Shown one piece after another: positions 23,569 through 23,828 of a DNA stretch of 23,828 nt (position 1 is its first letter; each line of letters opens with the position of its first letter). Below the pieces are notes generated by a model. That model searched no databases and was not told where the DNA came from. It saw only the letters and a list, made by a program, of their open reading frames with translations. Position numbers and translations under genes: made by a program. Origin of the DNA: an uncultured Mycoplasmatota bacterium (GTDB lineage Bacteria; Bacillota_I; Bacilli_A; RF39; UBA660); NCBI GenBank assembly GCA_900554615.1, contig USIB01000017.1, positions 1-23,828 of the forward strand, given 5' to 3'.

Positions 23569-23828
23569 ATGACATTAGATAAAAACTATATTAAAGATAC
23601 TTTAAAAAAACTGGGACAAAAATATGGTGTCAGAGAAACTTTTGAAGATTTTGTGTATTGTTGTGCATATTCTTTATCTAATTTAACAAATTTTAATGAT
23701 AGTCGTGAAAAAGAATATTTGAATATATCTAAGAAATATGAGAAGGAAGATTTTAATTCATTTGCATCAATGTTATCAGCATTAACATTAGAACTTAGCA
23801 AAGATGATTGTGAAGATATTTTAGGAAA
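23569..23828 (+). CDS. N-terminus of probable N6-adenine DNA methyltransferase (partial)
   Basis: An open frame begins ATG 23569 with AGGGAA about 10 bases upstream and runs off the window edge after 86 codons without a stop. The visible part (F-E-D-F-V-Y-C-C-A-Y-S-L-S-N, then R-E-K-E-Y-L-N-I-S-K-K-Y, and S-K-D-D-C-E-D-I-L-G at the edge) matches my memory of the N-terminal helical region of the phage- and ICE-borne N6-adenine methyltransferases, in which the next residues lead to the SAM-binding fold. No catalytic motif is inside the window, so the assignment depends on this leading segment. In a mobile element it would modify the DNA against host restriction. Confidence 0.55.
   Translation, partial: MTLDKNYIKDTLKKLGQKYGVRETFEDFVYCCAYSLSNLTNFNDSREKEYLNISKKYEKEDFNSFASMLSALTLELSKDDCEDILG

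Noticed and set aside
1..23828. Search by eye for tRNA or rRNA genes, CRISPR arrays, insertion sequences and transposase genes.
   Set aside because: No cloverleaf-like GC-rich segments, no regularly spaced short repeats and no transposase-like protein were seen.

Overview
The window reads as the interior of a Gram-positive integrative and conjugative element (ICE) or conjugative plasmid, on a very AT-rich background (composition not calculated). Every gene I can support lies on the + strand. Sortase-type anchoring, NlpC/P60 and CHAP wall hydrolase folds and strong AAGGAGG-type ribosome binding sites point to a walled Bacillota host. TGA is used as a stop (for example 6790-6792 and 21945-21947) and Trp is TGG, so the code is standard. 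A gut Bacilli or Erysipelotrichales-like or Clostridia host is plausible but is inference. There is no stretch of 300 bases or more without a gene. || Layout. (1) 1-137: end of an upstream unit with a clear terminator hairpin, then a short leader. (2) 138-6621: two very large surface proteins. One is a secreted NlpC/P60-like domain followed by about seven SpaA/Cna-B domains and a non-LPXTG sorting signal. The other is a signal-anchored stalk of about eleven InlB-type B-repeats with a SPOR-like C-terminus. (3) 6661-7198: a 43-residue membrane peptide overlapping a small cytosolic protein. (4) 7249-14443: an unrecognised protein, a DnaG-like primase (CHC2 zinc finger plus Toprim) with a long C-terminal extension, a PcfB/DUF3801-like protein, and a VirD4/PcfC coupling ATPase. 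(5) 14534-20500: the mating channel: VirB2-like subunit, VirB6/TrbL-like membrane protein, PrgI/VirB3-like protein, VirB4 ATPase, and a membrane-anchored CHAP hydrolase in the VirB1/PrgK position. (6) 20512-21947: two membrane-anchored DUF5011-type Ig-like proteins and a small acidic protein. (7) 22007-23828: an XRE regulator with an acidic tail, two small proteins, and the start of a probable N6-adenine DNA methyltransferase cut by the window edge. || Working together. The coupling ATPase would hand a processed DNA strand to the VirB2/B3/B4/B6 channel. The CHAP protein would open peptidoglycan, the surface proteins could mediate donor-recipient contact, the primase could restore the second strand, and the methyltransferase could guard against restriction. 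No relaxase, integrase, oriT or attachment site is seen, so the element must extend beyond the window. || Most notable observation. Three copies of one intergenic module, T8 + ANATTNAN + a near-palindrome TGTTTACTARTRTAAAC, sit directly upstream of the replication/coupling unit (7249), the channel unit (14534) and the XRE gene itself (22007). This looks like a shared control site that ties element processing, channel assembly and the regulator into one regulon.
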